A stretch of DNA of 48,050 nt from an uncultured Eubacteriales bacterium (GTDB taxonomy: Bacteria > Bacillota > Clostridia > Oscillospirales > CAG-272): assembly GCA_900542425.1 (NCBI GenBank), contig UQNQ01000014.1, positions 1-48,050 of the forward strand. Direction: 5' to 3'. Numbering within the stretch: the stretch's first letter is position 1; each line of letters opens with the position of its first letter. Of this stretch, positions 9,205 to 17,771 are shown in pieces. Below the pieces are notes generated by a model, which was given only the letters and a program-made list of their open reading frames with translations, did not search any database and was not told the origin of the DNA. A program made the position numbers and the translations under genes.

Positions 9205-9429
9205 TGTAAGCTCCATCCTGCCATTCGCGGCAAACCTGCCGGACAAGGCGACCCAAAATTTCAACCGAAAAGAAAAGCAATCCGGCAATACAAAATTTTA
9301 TTTCAGAACAGAATCCAACCTCTATTTTTGAAAGCCAAGTAATTTTGTTCTAGTTCGTTCTCATTTCACAATCTCAAAACCGGTCTCCGGAAAGCATTCC
9401 CTGAAAATCCGATTTTTTGATGTACAAGC

Positions 9430-9458
9430 AGTATAACATAAATTTTAAAAAAAGCCAA
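9430..9458 (-). promoter_or_regulatory. murA promoter
   Basis: Minus-strand TTGGCT (9453-9458), 17-base spacer, TATACT (9430-9435), about 225 bases upstream of the murA ATG. The 291 bases between yycI and murA hold this promoter and a long leader in which I see no further gene. Confidence 0.65.
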
Positions 9459-9495
9459 TATATTTATTACAATTTTTTTAATATTCTTTGAAGAT

Positions 9496-10410
9496 TCACG
9501 AATAAATTTCTCCGGAAACATCGTTATAAGTTCTGGATTCTCCGTTTTGATAAACCAACGTCCGGACCGGGACAAAATAAAAGCTGCCATCTGCGTCAAA
9601 ATAGACCGCATAAGAAATCTTTACGGAAGAAAGAATCATGTTTTCCCGAGAAATTTCCCCGCTTTCCCGATATCGTTCATCCAAATAATTCTTTTCGGAA
9701 AAGAGGATTTCCATCATTCCCACTGTCTGTGTCGAGAGTCGCCTCTGCGGTGAGGTCAAAGCAAAAAAACCGTCCGCAGCAATGACATGCCCTTCCGAAA
9801 GGAGTAGATATAGACGATTTTCGGTATCCTTCCCGTTTATTTTCTGCATGACACATACAACGGATTCAGTACCGGAAGTATAAAAATCGGTGAAATCAAG
9901 TTCATAAGCGAACTTTTTTTCTTGTTCTGGAATAGACAATGCAGATAAAAAAGTTTGAATGATTTTTTCAACCTCGGAAAAGTCCGGATTTTCCCGTTTG
10001 ATAAAAGCGCCGTCCAAGAGAAGCTCTGACGGTTTCGGGGAGTCTTCCTCCGTAAAATAGAGAAAAGCAAAGTCATTGCCGATATAATATTCATCGTTTG
10101 CCCCGATAAAGTGCATACCGCCGGGTCCGTATTCCGCAATATAACCCGCCGACTCCATTTTTTTCGACAAATCGTCAAAAAACACATCGCTGACGGTTCC
10201 CGTATAAACCGGAAGGGAAACCTGCCGCGCCGTTAAAAAGCTTCTGTCCACATAAAGGTTGCTCTCCCGAAAGATCTCGGTTGCCGAATCAATCAGTTTA
10301 TCATCGTAATATTGCACAGCATGCGTTCTCTCAATCAGACTATAAAGAAAAAATGCATTCATTGCGACCAGAATCGCAATGGCAAAAGTCTTTAAATTTT
10401 TCCAGCTCAT
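9496..10410 (-). CDS. YycI-like regulatory protein of the WalRK system
   Basis: Probable accessory protein that acts with a YycH-type partner at the membrane to tune WalK. The protein is 304 residues from the ATG at 10410, preceded by GGAGGTCAAAC. It has one N-terminal membrane helix (about residues 8-27, TFAIAILVAMNAFFLYSLIE) and an extracytoplasmic remainder rich in beta-strand-like sequence, the layout of YycI. The assignment rests on this layout and on position (walR-walK-yycH-yycI); sequence similarity to the B. subtilis protein was not scored. It is the last gene of the operon. The yycJ/walJ hydrolase often found next is absent here. Confidence 0.75.
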   Translation of the reverse strand: MSWKNLKTFAIAILVAMNAFFLYSLIERTHAVQYYDDKLIDSATEIFRESNLYVDRSFLTARQVSLPVYTGTVSDVFFDDLSKKMESAGYIAEYGPGGMHFIGANDEYYIGNDFAFLYFTEEDSPKPSELLLDGAFIKRENPDFSEVEKIIQTFLSALSIPEQEKKFAYELDFTDFYTSGTESVVCVMQKINGKDTENRLYLLLSEGHVIAADGFFALTSPQRRLSTQTVGMMEILFSEKNYLDERYRESGEISRENMILSSVKISYAVYFDADGSFYFVPVRTLVYQNGESRTYNDVSGEIYS

Positions 10411-10427
10411 GTTTGACCTCCGGTTTT

Positions 10428-11894
10428 TTACCGCAGCAGCGCCGCAAGTTCCGCGCCGCATACCGTTCCATCACCTGATAAAAGATAAGCAAGCATAAGC
10501 TCCCGGCGATCTGAAGCTTCTATCAGATACCCACGCAGAAGCCACATAAAATCGGGCGTTTTTTCCGGTCTGCCTGATTCTGCAAGCTTCCACATAGAAA
10601 AAGAAACACTTTGAACCGAACCGTCATTTAATTCAAAAACAAGAATATCCGCCGTTCCGTTGATAAAAATCGGAATACCCCCGCACCGATAGCCAAAACC
10701 AAGCCGGAGCGTTGAACCGTCATATTCTATATTCGACAAAAAAAGAGTAATATCCTCGCCAAGATTACCGGATACGGGCTCCAATGCATCGGCAACAACA
10801 AGCGCCGCCCCTATATAGTCATAAATATCATATTCGGCAGCAGAATGATACCCGAATACGTCTTCAAAAGAAAATCCCGAGGCGCCGGGCGCCGTATACT
10901 GAACCTTTCCATCCGGTGTAAACCGAACGCTTCGTCCTTCATCGAAATAAGTCTTGACGCCGGACTCATCCGTATAAGAAGTCACCTGCTCCGGATTCAT
11001 ATAGAACGCTTTCAGCACAGCTTCCTCCAATCGAATCCCCGACGTTACAGGGGAAACGGAAAGCAGCTTTGCCTCCAAACTATCTTTATAAACAATTGTT
11101 GTATCCGTAATTTTATCCGCAAAACCATGGTCCTCCAAAAAAGAATCCGTTTCCAGTGTTGCGGCAAATTCATAGTACAGCACGGCCTCTGCTGTATTAT
11201 ATGAAAAATAAAAGTTTGTGTTAAAGCTAATATCTTCCGATACCTTAGGAGCTGATTCCGGCGTATACCGGTAGTAATTGCCCAAAGAATCCCGTGCTAC
11301 GGCATAAAAAGAATAGATGGAAGCATATGTCTGTATGCCGCCGCTTCCGACTGTAAGCCCATCTTGAATATATCTGTCCGGAACGATAAAAATCTCTCTG
11401 ATATATTCTCCCGATATATCGGAAAACATCATCTCAGGGTTCGCCGTCCCTACGATAACAGATTTTGGCATATCACAGTAATAGCTGATATAAATATATC
11501 TCCCGTCCATGATTTTAGAAAAAAGATCGGAGCCCTCCTCCGCAGAAAGCTGGGTAACTGTGCTTTCCGAGGCGAAAATCTCTTCGTAAAACCGAAGCAC
11601 GTCCTCATAGGCGCTCTCCATTCCCTTTCCGGAAGAAAATCCGATCCTGTCCATTCCGCGGCCGGCGGAAAATCCGATAAAGGAAGGCATGGTGCAGGGA
11701 TTGTCTAAATATTCCAGATATTTATATTTTACAGTCTCTCCGCTGAGCCTGTTCATCGTATCCTTTGTAAATTCCGCTGCCATTCCTCCCTGATATGACA
11801 ACATCCACAGAATACAGAGGCAGACAAGCATGACAAGAAGAACCGCTACCGCCGCGGTTTTGATGATCTCCCTTATTCTGCTCTCCCGATACAT
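10428..11894 (-). CDS. YycH-like regulatory protein of the WalRK system
   Basis: Membrane-anchored extracytoplasmic protein of 488 residues at the YycH position of a WalRK operon. It has a short basic N-terminus, then one membrane helix (about residues 12-32, TAAVAVLLVMLVCLCILWML), followed by a large soluble domain with no catalytic motif that I recognise. GGAGGAGCT precedes the ATG; the gene starts 12 bases after the walK stop. YycH proteins diverge strongly, so the functional call comes mainly from gene order and topology. Likely role (inferred): forming a complex with the YycI-like protein and the WalK sensor domain. Confidence 0.72.
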   Translation of the reverse strand: MYRESRIREIIKTAAVAVLLVMLVCLCILWMLSYQGGMAAEFTKDTMNRLSGETVKYKYLEYLDNPCTMPSFIGFSAGRGMDRIGFSSGKGMESAYEDVLRFYEEIFASESTVTQLSAEEGSDLFSKIMDGRYIYISYYCDMPKSVIVGTANPEMMFSDISGEYIREIFIVPDRYIQDGLTVGSGGIQTYASIYSFYAVARDSLGNYYRYTPESAPKVSEDISFNTNFYFSYNTAEAVLYYEFAATLETDSFLEDHGFADKITDTTIVYKDSLEAKLLSVSPVTSGIRLEEAVLKAFYMNPEQVTSYTDESGVKTYFDEGRSVRFTPDGKVQYTAPGASGFSFEDVFGYHSAAEYDIYDYIGAALVVADALEPVSGNLGEDITLFLSNIEYDGSTLRLGFGYRCGGIPIFINGTADILVFELNDGSVQSVSFSMWKLAESGRPEKTPDFMWLLRGYLIEASDRRELMLAYLLSGDGTVCGAELAALLR

Positions 11895-11906
11895 AGCTCC
11901 TCCGCT

Positions 11907-13721
11907 TTATAAATCCGGCATATCCTTTTCAAGCGCCGTCTGATACGGGAGCAGCACAAATACGCTTGTACCATGTCCCGGTTCGCTTTCCACGCGGATC
12001 TCTCCGCCGTGAGCATCCATGATTTCCTTGGCAATGGCAAGGCCGAGTCCCGTTCCGCCTGCATCTGACGTTCTTGCCTTTTCCACCCGATAAAACCGCT
12101 CGAACAATCTCGGCACATCCTCGGGAGGAATGCCGATGCCGTTATCCGATACCCGAACGGCAATTCCGCCCGCGGCAGGCGCTGCCGATAAATCAATATG
12201 GCCGCCGTCCGGCGTATATTTTATCGCATTAGACAAAATATTGATCAAAACCTGCTGTAGCTTTTCCCGGTCTCCCGTAATTTCCGGCATGTTCTGCGGA
12301 TATTTGCGTGTAAATGTATGAGAATGCCGATTTGCTTCCACACTCATCACATCATAAAGGTGATCCAGAAATGCCACGGGCGAAAATGTTTCGATTTTCC
12401 ATGAAATCTTTTTGTTGTCAAGTCGGGACAGTACCAGAAGATCGGCAACAATACGGGTCATTCTGTCGCATTCCTCGACCGCCATATGGAGAAAATTATC
12501 ACGAAGTTCAGGATCCAAAGACGGATATTCCAGAACCGTTTCCACAGCGCCTTTGATGCTTGTCAAGGGCGTGCGCAGTTCATGGGAAACATCCGCTACA
12601 AATTCTCTGCGGGATTTATCCAGTTCATATCGGCTTGTAATATCATGAATCACGCACATAATTCCGGTTTTCTCCTCGTTGCCTTCAATATACCGGAATT
12701 CCGCAAAGGTAACGTCCAGTGCCTTGCCGCCGAACATAATATCATGCATGCAGTAATTTCGATTTTCTTTATAACGTTCGGAAACCTCCTTATAGTCAAC
12801 CTGCAACAGCTTAATCATCGTCGAAAAATGGAATTTTCTTCCCTCCGCTGAATCCGCTTCTTCATAAAACTGAAACAGCTCTCTCGCGGTCTTATTGATA
12901 TGAATCAGTTTTCCTGCGCTGTCAAAAGCAAGAACCGCATCGTTTAAATATAAAAACAGCGTTTCAAATTTTTGACGCTCTCCTGTAATTTCATCCAACG
13001 TATTTTTTAAGACGTCCTTCATATGATTAAAAGCGTCGGTCAATGTTCCGATTTCATCCCCAGAATGAATCCGGATTTCACTTTCAAATTCTCCTTTTGC
13101 AATCTTCTGCGCACCCTGCGTTAAACTTTGAATCGGAGAAGTAATGGCTTTGGCAAGAAAAAACGAGAGAATGACCGCGACAGCAAGACCGATAAAGAGT
13201 GCCTGAACGGTAATTTGAAAAATCATGACCGCAAAGGAACGCGCTTCTTCCTGCGAATCCCTAATATAAACAATACAGGACCGCTCTCCGTTTGTCAGCG
13301 GCAGTGCATAGTCGATATAATCCGTCCAAAGCTGCTTGACAGAACCGGTTTCTCCAGCCATCGCAGAAATGATATTGGCGGTCAGTTCAAGTTCTGCCCC
13401 AAGTCTCGCGTCCGAGCCGTCTAAAAAATTCCCGTTCATATCGAGAATATAATAATTCCGGTATTTATTGATTCCGAGAACGCTTCCGTAGGAGCTCAGC
13501 AATTCCCGCTGGAGCCGGTACCATTCATTTTCCTCAAATGCAGAAACCAGCTCTCCATACAAAGTGTCCTCGGGATCAAAAGCACTTTCCATCTGATCAA
13601 TAAAAGTATTATTATAATAATTATACGCACTGCTGATCAGAATCGCGCCGATGGCTGTCATCAGCGTAATCGTAAAAATCACAAAAATCAGAATGATTTT
13701 GTAATGCAGGTTCTTATACAT
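11907..13721 (-). CDS. walK: WalK-type sensor histidine kinase
   Basis: Essential cell-wall homeostasis kinase that phosphorylates WalR. It has 604 residues from the ATG at 13721 (AGAGGAGCCGCG before it); an in-frame ATG 21 bases earlier lies in the walR coding end and is less likely. Order: membrane helix about 7-29, extracytoplasmic sensor about 30-160, second helix about 168-190, HAMP (AKAITSPIQSLTQGAQKIAKG), PAS domain (about 250-360), HisKA with His380 in DVSHELRTPLTSIKG, then HATPase with NILSNAIKY (N box), DNGIGIP (G1) and GGTGLGLAI (G2). This is the full WalK architecture. Confidence 0.93.
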   Translation of the reverse strand: MYKNLHYKIILIFVIFTITLMTAIGAILISSAYNYYNNTFIDQMESAFDPEDTLYGELVSAFEENEWYRLQRELLSSYGSVLGINKYRNYYILDMNGNFLDGSDARLGAELELTANIISAMAGETGSVKQLWTDYIDYALPLTNGERSCIVYIRDSQEEARSFAVMIFQITVQALFIGLAVAVILSFFLAKAITSPIQSLTQGAQKIAKGEFESEIRIHSGDEIGTLTDAFNHMKDVLKNTLDEITGERQKFETLFLYLNDAVLAFDSAGKLIHINKTARELFQFYEEADSAEGRKFHFSTMIKLLQVDYKEVSERYKENRNYCMHDIMFGGKALDVTFAEFRYIEGNEEKTGIMCVIHDITSRYELDKSRREFVADVSHELRTPLTSIKGAVETVLEYPSLDPELRDNFLHMAVEECDRMTRIVADLLVLSRLDNKKISWKIETFSPVAFLDHLYDVMSVEANRHSHTFTRKYPQNMPEITGDREKLQQVLINILSNAIKYTPDGGHIDLSAAPAAGGIAVRVSDNGIGIPPEDVPRLFERFYRVEKARTSDAGGTGLGLAIAKEIMDAHGGEIRVESEPGHGTSVFVLLPYQTALEKDMPDL

Positions 13722-13754
13722 CGCGGCTCCTCTTTGCGGCACACCATGCCGCCG

Positions 13755-14471
13755 TTATTTCGGTATATAATATCCCTTGGACCGTTTGGTAAGAATATAC
13801 TCCGGCTCCGCCGGCACATCCTCGATTTTCGCCCGCAGCCTGGACATCGTAACATCTACCGTGCGCATGCCTCCATAAAAGCTTTCGTATCCCCAGACCT
13901 TCACAAGCAGCTCCTCCCGCTCAAAAATTTCCCCGGCATGGGAAGCAAGAAAATAAAGGAGTTCATATTCTTTATTGGAAAGTTCGATTTCCTTTCCGTT
14001 TTTTGTAACTCTGTAATTTTTATTATCGATAACCAGCTCGCGTATGACGATTTTATCCTCTTCGGAATCCGCAGGCGTTACCGTTTCTACAACTTCTCCC
14101 GAATACCGCCTGATATTTGCCTTAATCCGCGCCAACAGAACCTTGATGGAAAACGGCTTTGTGACATAATCATCCGCACCAAGCTCAAGTCCCATAATCT
14201 TGTCAGCGTCCTCTTCCTTTGCCGTTACCATAATAATCGGCGTGGAAAGGGTTTTGCGGATTTCCTGACACACGGAAAATCCGTCTCGTTTTGGAAGCAT
14301 CAGGTCTAGCAAAACGAGATCATAATCGCCGGAAAGCGCCATATTCAATCCTTCTTCTCCATCAGAAGCGACGTCGCATACATACCCTGCCATCATGAGA
14401 TTCACTCGAATAACCTGTGAAATTTTCTTCTCATCCTCTACAATCAAGATTCGTTTCTGCTCTCCCGCCAT
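13755..14471 (-). CDS. walR: WalR-type response regulator (OmpR family)
   Basis: DNA-binding response regulator of the WalRK cell-wall system. The protein is 238 residues. The receiver domain has acidic residues VEDE (11-14), phospho-acceptor Asp56 in LLDLMLPKRDG and Lys105 in DYVTKPF. The C-terminal winged helix (about 135-235) ends in the OmpR-type RLRAKIE...ILTKRSKGYYI stretch. GGAGTGTGTT precedes the ATG. The gene heads walR-walK-yycH-yycI. No clear promoter was found in the 98 bases between it and the DUF3810 gene, so co-transcription with that gene is possible. Confidence 0.93.
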   Translation of the reverse strand: MAGEQKRILIVEDEKKISQVIRVNLMMAGYVCDVASDGEEGLNMALSGDYDLVLLDLMLPKRDGFSVCQEIRKTLSTPIIMVTAKEEDADKIMGLELGADDYVTKPFSIKVLLARIKANIRRYSGEVVETVTPADSEEDKIVIRELVIDNKNYRVTKNGKEIELSNKEYELLYFLASHAGEIFEREELLVKVWGYESFYGGMRTVDVTMSRLRAKIEDVPAEPEYILTKRSKGYYIPK

Positions 14472-14569
14472 AACACACTCCGTTTCCGCCGGAACCCGGC
14501 TGTTGTGATGTCATATTGATTTTCTGTCCGTTTTTTGATAGAAAGAAAAATGCATATTTTCCGACTACA

Positions 14570-15685
14570 TCACCCCTCAGATACCCCATCCAGCATATAG
14601 GCCACGACAAGGTCCACGACAAGTCCATAGCTTTGAATGCCCGCCGGCTGTCCGTGCGAGGTGATATAAGCATCATTGATCGCACCGGATACTTTAGAGG
14701 CGGTGCTGTCCCGATATTTGTCAAAAAATTCGCTGTATGAGGCGTATTCCCTTTTTAATTCCTCCGGCATAAGCGCATTTGCCTGCTTGTACAGTTCAGC
14801 GTCCGCCGCATACAGCTTGTTCATTACTTCACTGAGAACGTCGGCATAGCCGCAGTAGCGGATATAAGCATCATCGCTCATGGTACAGACAAGAAACGCA
14901 ACAAAATTTGCCTCGTCTTCTCTCGTAATTCCGCGTTGATGCGCCATCTCATGTGCTGCCGAGCTGACAACGACATAATCCGGATAATTGATATTCACAT
15001 TTGCCTCTCCGGTAAAGAAACAATAAACACCGGAAGTATGCGTATAGGTCCACGGCTCGCTGAGCATCACCGGCTTTGTACGCGAATACAACCGCTGAAA
15101 AGACGGATACCGGTCGCAAAGCGTGTCATAGGCATTGTTCAGTTTCTCATTCATTTCACCGTAGGAAAACCGCATAGCAGAATAAGTACCTTGGGGATAA
15201 AAAACACCGTCAAGCTCCGCCTCCGCTGCCTCCATTAAAGCAATTGCCGTATGATAAAGTTCCTCAGCAGAAACATCTCTGCGCTCAAAACCGAGTTTTT
15301 CATCGATGGTTTTTCCATAATAACCCGTGCCATATCCAAAAATGAAAAGTGTATAAACAAGTGAAATAACAGAAAGAAAGCCTGCGCAATACCGGATCCC
15401 AGCCTCTGGAGACCGTCTGACGCGATGCACAACCGCAATACAGATGAGAACAATCAGCACCGGAGAGCTGATAAGAAGAAATTCAGCAAGAGAAAAAGGA
15501 AGATAACAGGTAAGATAGGAAAGCGCCGTCCGGATTACGACGCCGGATGTATCGTGAATCCGGTCTGCAAATACGGGATGATGCTGCGCTACCGCTTTGA
15601 CAATCAGCGCCGCAAGAAACAGTAAAAAGAGTACAATCGACCAGACCGGAATATATTTTTTGATTGTCTGCCAACATTTTTTCAT
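14570..15685 (-). CDS. DUF3810 family membrane protein with HEXXH zinc-protease motif
   Basis: Protein of 371 residues from the ATG at 15685 (GGAGGTTCCTAT upstream). There are three hydrophobic segments: about 14-36 (YIPVWSIVLFLLFLAALIV), about 62-86 and about 98-120. The C-terminal half carries SSAAHEMAHQRGI, an HExxH zinc-binding motif, followed by a conserved EDEANF about ten residues later that could supply a third ligand. This matches DUF3810, proteins of unknown function often described as putative metallopeptidases. It is immediately upstream of walR in the same direction, which suggests a role at the cell envelope (inference). Substrate unknown. Confidence 0.82.
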   Translation of the reverse strand: MKKCWQTIKKYIPVWSIVLFLLFLAALIVKAVAQHHPVFADRIHDTSGVVIRTALSYLTCYLPFSLAEFLLISSPVLIVLICIAVVHRVRRSPEAGIRYCAGFLSVISLVYTLFIFGYGTGYYGKTIDEKLGFERRDVSAEELYHTAIALMEAAEAELDGVFYPQGTYSAMRFSYGEMNEKLNNAYDTLCDRYPSFQRLYSRTKPVMLSEPWTYTHTSGVYCFFTGEANVNINYPDYVVVSSAAHEMAHQRGITREDEANFVAFLVCTMSDDAYIRYCGYADVLSEVMNKLYAADAELYKQANALMPEELKREYASYSEFFDKYRDSTASKVSGAINDAYITSHGQPAGIQSYGLVVDLVVAYMLDGVSEG

Positions 15686-15801
15686 ATAGGAACCTCCGCT
15701 TTTCGGTTGCCGGAGCGGCAGAAACAGCGCCGCACCGACGCTTATCAATGAAGTCCCAAAGCCCAGCTTGAACGGAAAATCTATACAGACTTTCCATGCT
15801 T

Positions 15802-15830
15802 ATCATACCACATCTGACACATTTTTTCAA
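15802..15830 (-). promoter_or_regulatory. Promoter for the DUF3810-walRK gene group
   Basis: Minus-strand TTGAAA (15825-15830), 17-base spacer, TATGAT (15802-15807), about 110 bases before the DUF3810 start. It is divergent from the radC promoter 61 bases away. The transcript leader holds no gene I can support. Confidence 0.7.
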
Positions 15831-15890
15831 TAGTTTTATCCCAATCGGCATTCTCCATGCAAATTGTTGTAAATAAATATGAAAAAAGTA

Positions 15891-15919
15891 TTGAATTCAA
15901 TGTTGTTATGTGATATAAT
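15891..15919 (+). promoter_or_regulatory. radC promoter
   Basis: TTGAAT (15891-15896), 17-base spacer, TATAAT (15914-15919). The leader to the radC ATG is about 97 bases and shows no other element. Confidence 0.75.
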
Positions 15920-16023
15920 ATAGGCGCAAAAGATAACAGTGGCAATATCGTCAGCATACAGAACCAAGCGGATCACGCCGGAAACAGCCCCGGTGTGAAA
16001 AGCTCTTGACGAGCGGAGGGTTT

Positions 16024-16680
16024 ATGCACGAAAATCATCGGGAACGTATGAAACACAGATTCCTTAAGGAGGGACTCGACAACTTCGAACCGCATAACGT
16101 GCTGGAACTTCTTCTCTTTTATTCCATTCCCCAGAAAGACACCAACGAGATCGCTCACGCTTTGATAGAGCGATTCGGAACGCTTTCCGATGTATTGGAC
16201 GCTTCCTTTGATGACCTTATCTGCGTTCCCGGAATCAAAGAACACTCCGCAACGCTCTTAAAAATGATTCCGGCTCTTTCGAGACGGTATGTAATGGAAA
16301 AGAACCGCTCCGCCGCCGCCCTTTCCAGCATTGAAAAAATCGGAGAATATCTTGTAAACCATTATGTGGGAATCAATGTGGAAACTGTATTTCTTCTGCT
16401 TTTGGATAACAAATTCAACTTGATTGAATGTGTCAAAATTCATGAAGGCTCCGTCAATTCTTCTGCCATTACCCTACGCAGGCTGGTTGAAACCGCGCTT
16501 TTCAGGCGTGCCTCTATGGTAGTGCTTGCTCATAATCATCCGTCAGGCGTTGCACTTCCCTCCAGCGACGATCTGTTTACCACAAGAGAAGTCAAACGGG
16601 CTTTCGATCTTCTGGAAATCAAGCTTTTGGCGCATATCATCGTTGCGGGGAATGCTTATCTCGATATTCTGAATCAATAG
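16024..16680 (+). CDS. radC: RadC/JAMM family protein
   Basis: Protein of 218 residues with an N-terminal helix-hairpin-helix region (FDDLICVPGIKEHSATLL) and a C-terminal MPN/JAB1 domain whose metal site is HNHPSG followed by SSDD (LAHNHPSGVALPSSDDL). Despite the name, a repair role for RadC is unproven and its biochemical function is unsettled. I start at the ATG at 16024, directly after GCGGAGGG; an in-frame TTG at 16006 would add six residues. It is monocistronic: a terminator reading in the opposite direction follows at once. Confidence 0.93.
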   Translation: MHENHRERMKHRFLKEGLDNFEPHNVLELLLFYSIPQKDTNEIAHALIERFGTLSDVLDASFDDLICVPGIKEHSATLLKMIPALSRRYVMEKNRSAAALSSIEKIGEYLVNHYVGINVETVFLLLLDNKFNLIECVKIHEGSVNSSAITLRRLVETALFRRASMVVLAHNHPSGVALPSSDDLFTTREVKRAFDLLEIKLLAHIIVAGNAYLDILNQ

Positions 16681-16690
16681 GAGTTCAAAC

Positions 16691-16717
16691 AAAAAACCGC
16701 CGATATGAAACGGCGGT
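16691..16717 (-). terminator. Intrinsic terminator of the minus-strand HTH gene
   Basis: On the minus strand ACCGCCG pairs with CGGCGGT around an 8-base loop and is followed by TTTTTG. The first stem base is the last base of the HTH gene's TGA stop. On the plus strand the hairpin lacks a T run, so it would terminate radC poorly. Confidence 0.75.
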
Positions 16718-16955
16718 CAAAACAAACCTTTGAAAAATTCGTCTAAAGGTGCTTCATAAATTTCTCCTAATGCCAACAGAATGCTTACCTTGATATTATA
16801 CTGGTCGCGTTCCATTTGAGACAACATCTCTCTACTGACAGAAAGTCCCAAAAGTTGCAGCTTTGTGGCAGCCTGTTCCTGTGTCAGTCCGGCATTTTTC
16901 TCAGCCTTTTAAGATTCTTTCCGATTCCAACATCCGGAATGATTCTGTTCGACAT
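16717..16955 (-). pseudogene. XRE-type helix-turn-helix regulator, single-base frameshift
   Basis: From the ATG at 16955 (AAGGAGAG upstream) the frame reads MSNRIIPDVGIGKNLKRLRK and then runs into a TGA three codons later. Adding one A to the five-A run (T run 16895-16899 on the plus strand) restores a 79-residue protein continuing NAGLTQEQAATKLQLLG, SVSREMLSQMERDQYNIKVS and ending DEFFKGLF at 16717. The restored product is a typical Cro/C1-type HTH. Ribosome site, stop and terminator are intact, so this is a recent loss, slippage-based switching, or a homopolymer sequencing error; the sequence cannot tell which. Confidence 0.75.
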
Positions 16956-17028
16956 GGGAAACTCTCCTTGAAAATTCAACAAAATTCTGATAGTTTATTG
17001 TTGATTTTACACTATTTTGCGCCGATTC

Positions 17029-17048
17029 ATGGAATCTATACGTTCCAT
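17029..17048. promoter_or_regulatory. Inverted repeat upstream of the small acidic protein gene
   Basis: ATGGAA-N8-TTCCAT, in the 123 bases between the diverging HTH gene and the gene at 17079. It overlaps A/T-rich bases resembling a -10 (CATAAT, 17046-17051). A possible operator for the neighbouring HTH regulator; no direct support. Confidence 0.35.
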
Positions 17049-17078
17049 AATATAAAAATAATAAGGAGAAAACTTCTG

Positions 17079-17405
17079 ATGAAACCCAATCATGAAGAAA
17101 AAAACGGCATTCCGGACGATATCCTGGAAAATATAAGCAGCCTTCCGGAAGACAAACAGCGTGCCATCGCCTTTCTCATTCGGAATATCAACTTTGTAGA
17201 AGTGCTGACAGCAAAAGATCCTGCTCTTGATGACCATATGGAGGAAATCATTGAAAAAGCAATGAAAGACAACGATTCTATTTTTCAGGCGCTTCTTCTT
17301 TATAAGTACAAAAAAATGAAGCAAGAACAAGAATCGGAAAATAAAAACAAAAACGAAGCCGGCATTTGCAAGGATAACGATAAAGAAGATGAAGATAAAA
17401 TATAA
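17079..17405 (+). CDS. Small acidic protein of unknown function
   Basis: Hypothetical protein of 108 residues, with AAGGAG ten bases before the ATG. The N-terminal two thirds are predicted-helical in appearance (DDILENISSLPEDKQRAIAF, then NFVEVLTAKDPALDDHMEEI). The C-terminal third is a low-complexity, highly charged tail of Lys, Glu, Asp and Asn. There is no membrane segment, signal peptide or recognised motif. It is divergent from the frameshifted HTH gene, with an inverted repeat between them. A helical segment of this type often accompanies XRE regulators, but no function can be assigned. Confidence 0.65.
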   Translation: MKPNHEEKNGIPDDILENISSLPEDKQRAIAFLIRNINFVEVLTAKDPALDDHMEEIIEKAMKDNDSIFQALLLYKYKKMKQEQESENKNKNEAGICKDNDKEDEDKI

Positions 17406-17485
17406 AAGTATTTCACAGAACATACCGCCTTTTCAGGCAGAAAATCATTTTTTGCGGACTTTTACCGCCGATTTTATTTTTTTAC

Positions 17486-17514
17486 TTGACAACACAACAA
17501 ATTTATGATATTAT
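17486..17514 (+). promoter_or_regulatory. Strong promoter of the methyltransferase leader
   Basis: Consensus TTGACA (17486-17491), 17-base spacer, TATTAT (17509-17514). Transcription would start near 17521, about 250 bases before the methyltransferase ATG. Confidence 0.8.
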
Positions 17515-17546
17515 GTTTCAAATTTTCAGAACCGGAGATTTCCATT

Positions 17547-17639
17547 ATGACATCTTATACAGAAAAAAGATACGGAATCGTTTGGACGAGAACGGATGAC
17601 TGCAAAAAAGTTCTTTCGGACACGTCCCTTTTTCCGTGA
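17547..17639 (+). CDS. Candidate 30-residue leader peptide
   Basis: Short frame from ATG 17547 to TGA 17637-17639, with GGAG at 17534-17537, nine bases before the start. It reads MTSYTEKRYGIVWTRTDDC and on to SDTSLFP. It lies between a consensus promoter and a terminator-type hairpin in front of the methyltransferase gene, the usual geometry of a translation-coupled attenuator. It has no run of one amino acid, so classic amino-acid attenuation is unlikely; antibiotic- or ligand-induced stalling is conceivable (inference). Confidence 0.4.
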   Translation: MTSYTEKRYGIVWTRTDDCKKVLSDTSLFP

Positions 17640-17742
17640 TTTTTTCGGAATCATCCTTTCCGGTATCTCACATCATAAAAGCGGATTCGGTCCAGACACA
17701 AGGGTTCTCAAAAGATTTCCCGTGCTGCCGAATCCGTTTTTT
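17640..17742 (+). terminator. Terminator/attenuator hairpins before the methyltransferase gene
   Basis: CGGATTCGG (17682-17690) pairs perfectly with CCGAATCCG (17728-17736), followed by TTTTTT (17737-17742), ahead of the methyltransferase ribosome site. Upstream, CGGAA (17646-17650) can pair with TTCCG at 17632-17636 or with TTCCG at 17658-17662, so alternative folds exist. No segment fully complementary to the terminator arm was found, so the antiterminator is not defined. Confidence 0.6.
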
Positions 17743-17771
17743 GATATTTGAATAAAAAAAGGAGAAACATC

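Noticed and set aside
17580..17600. 16-base identity (ACGAGAACGGATGAC core) between the methyltransferase leader and the wecB leader (near 41880, minus strand)
   Set aside because: By a rough count, about one 16-base match is expected by chance in a window this size, and flanking bases are unrelated.
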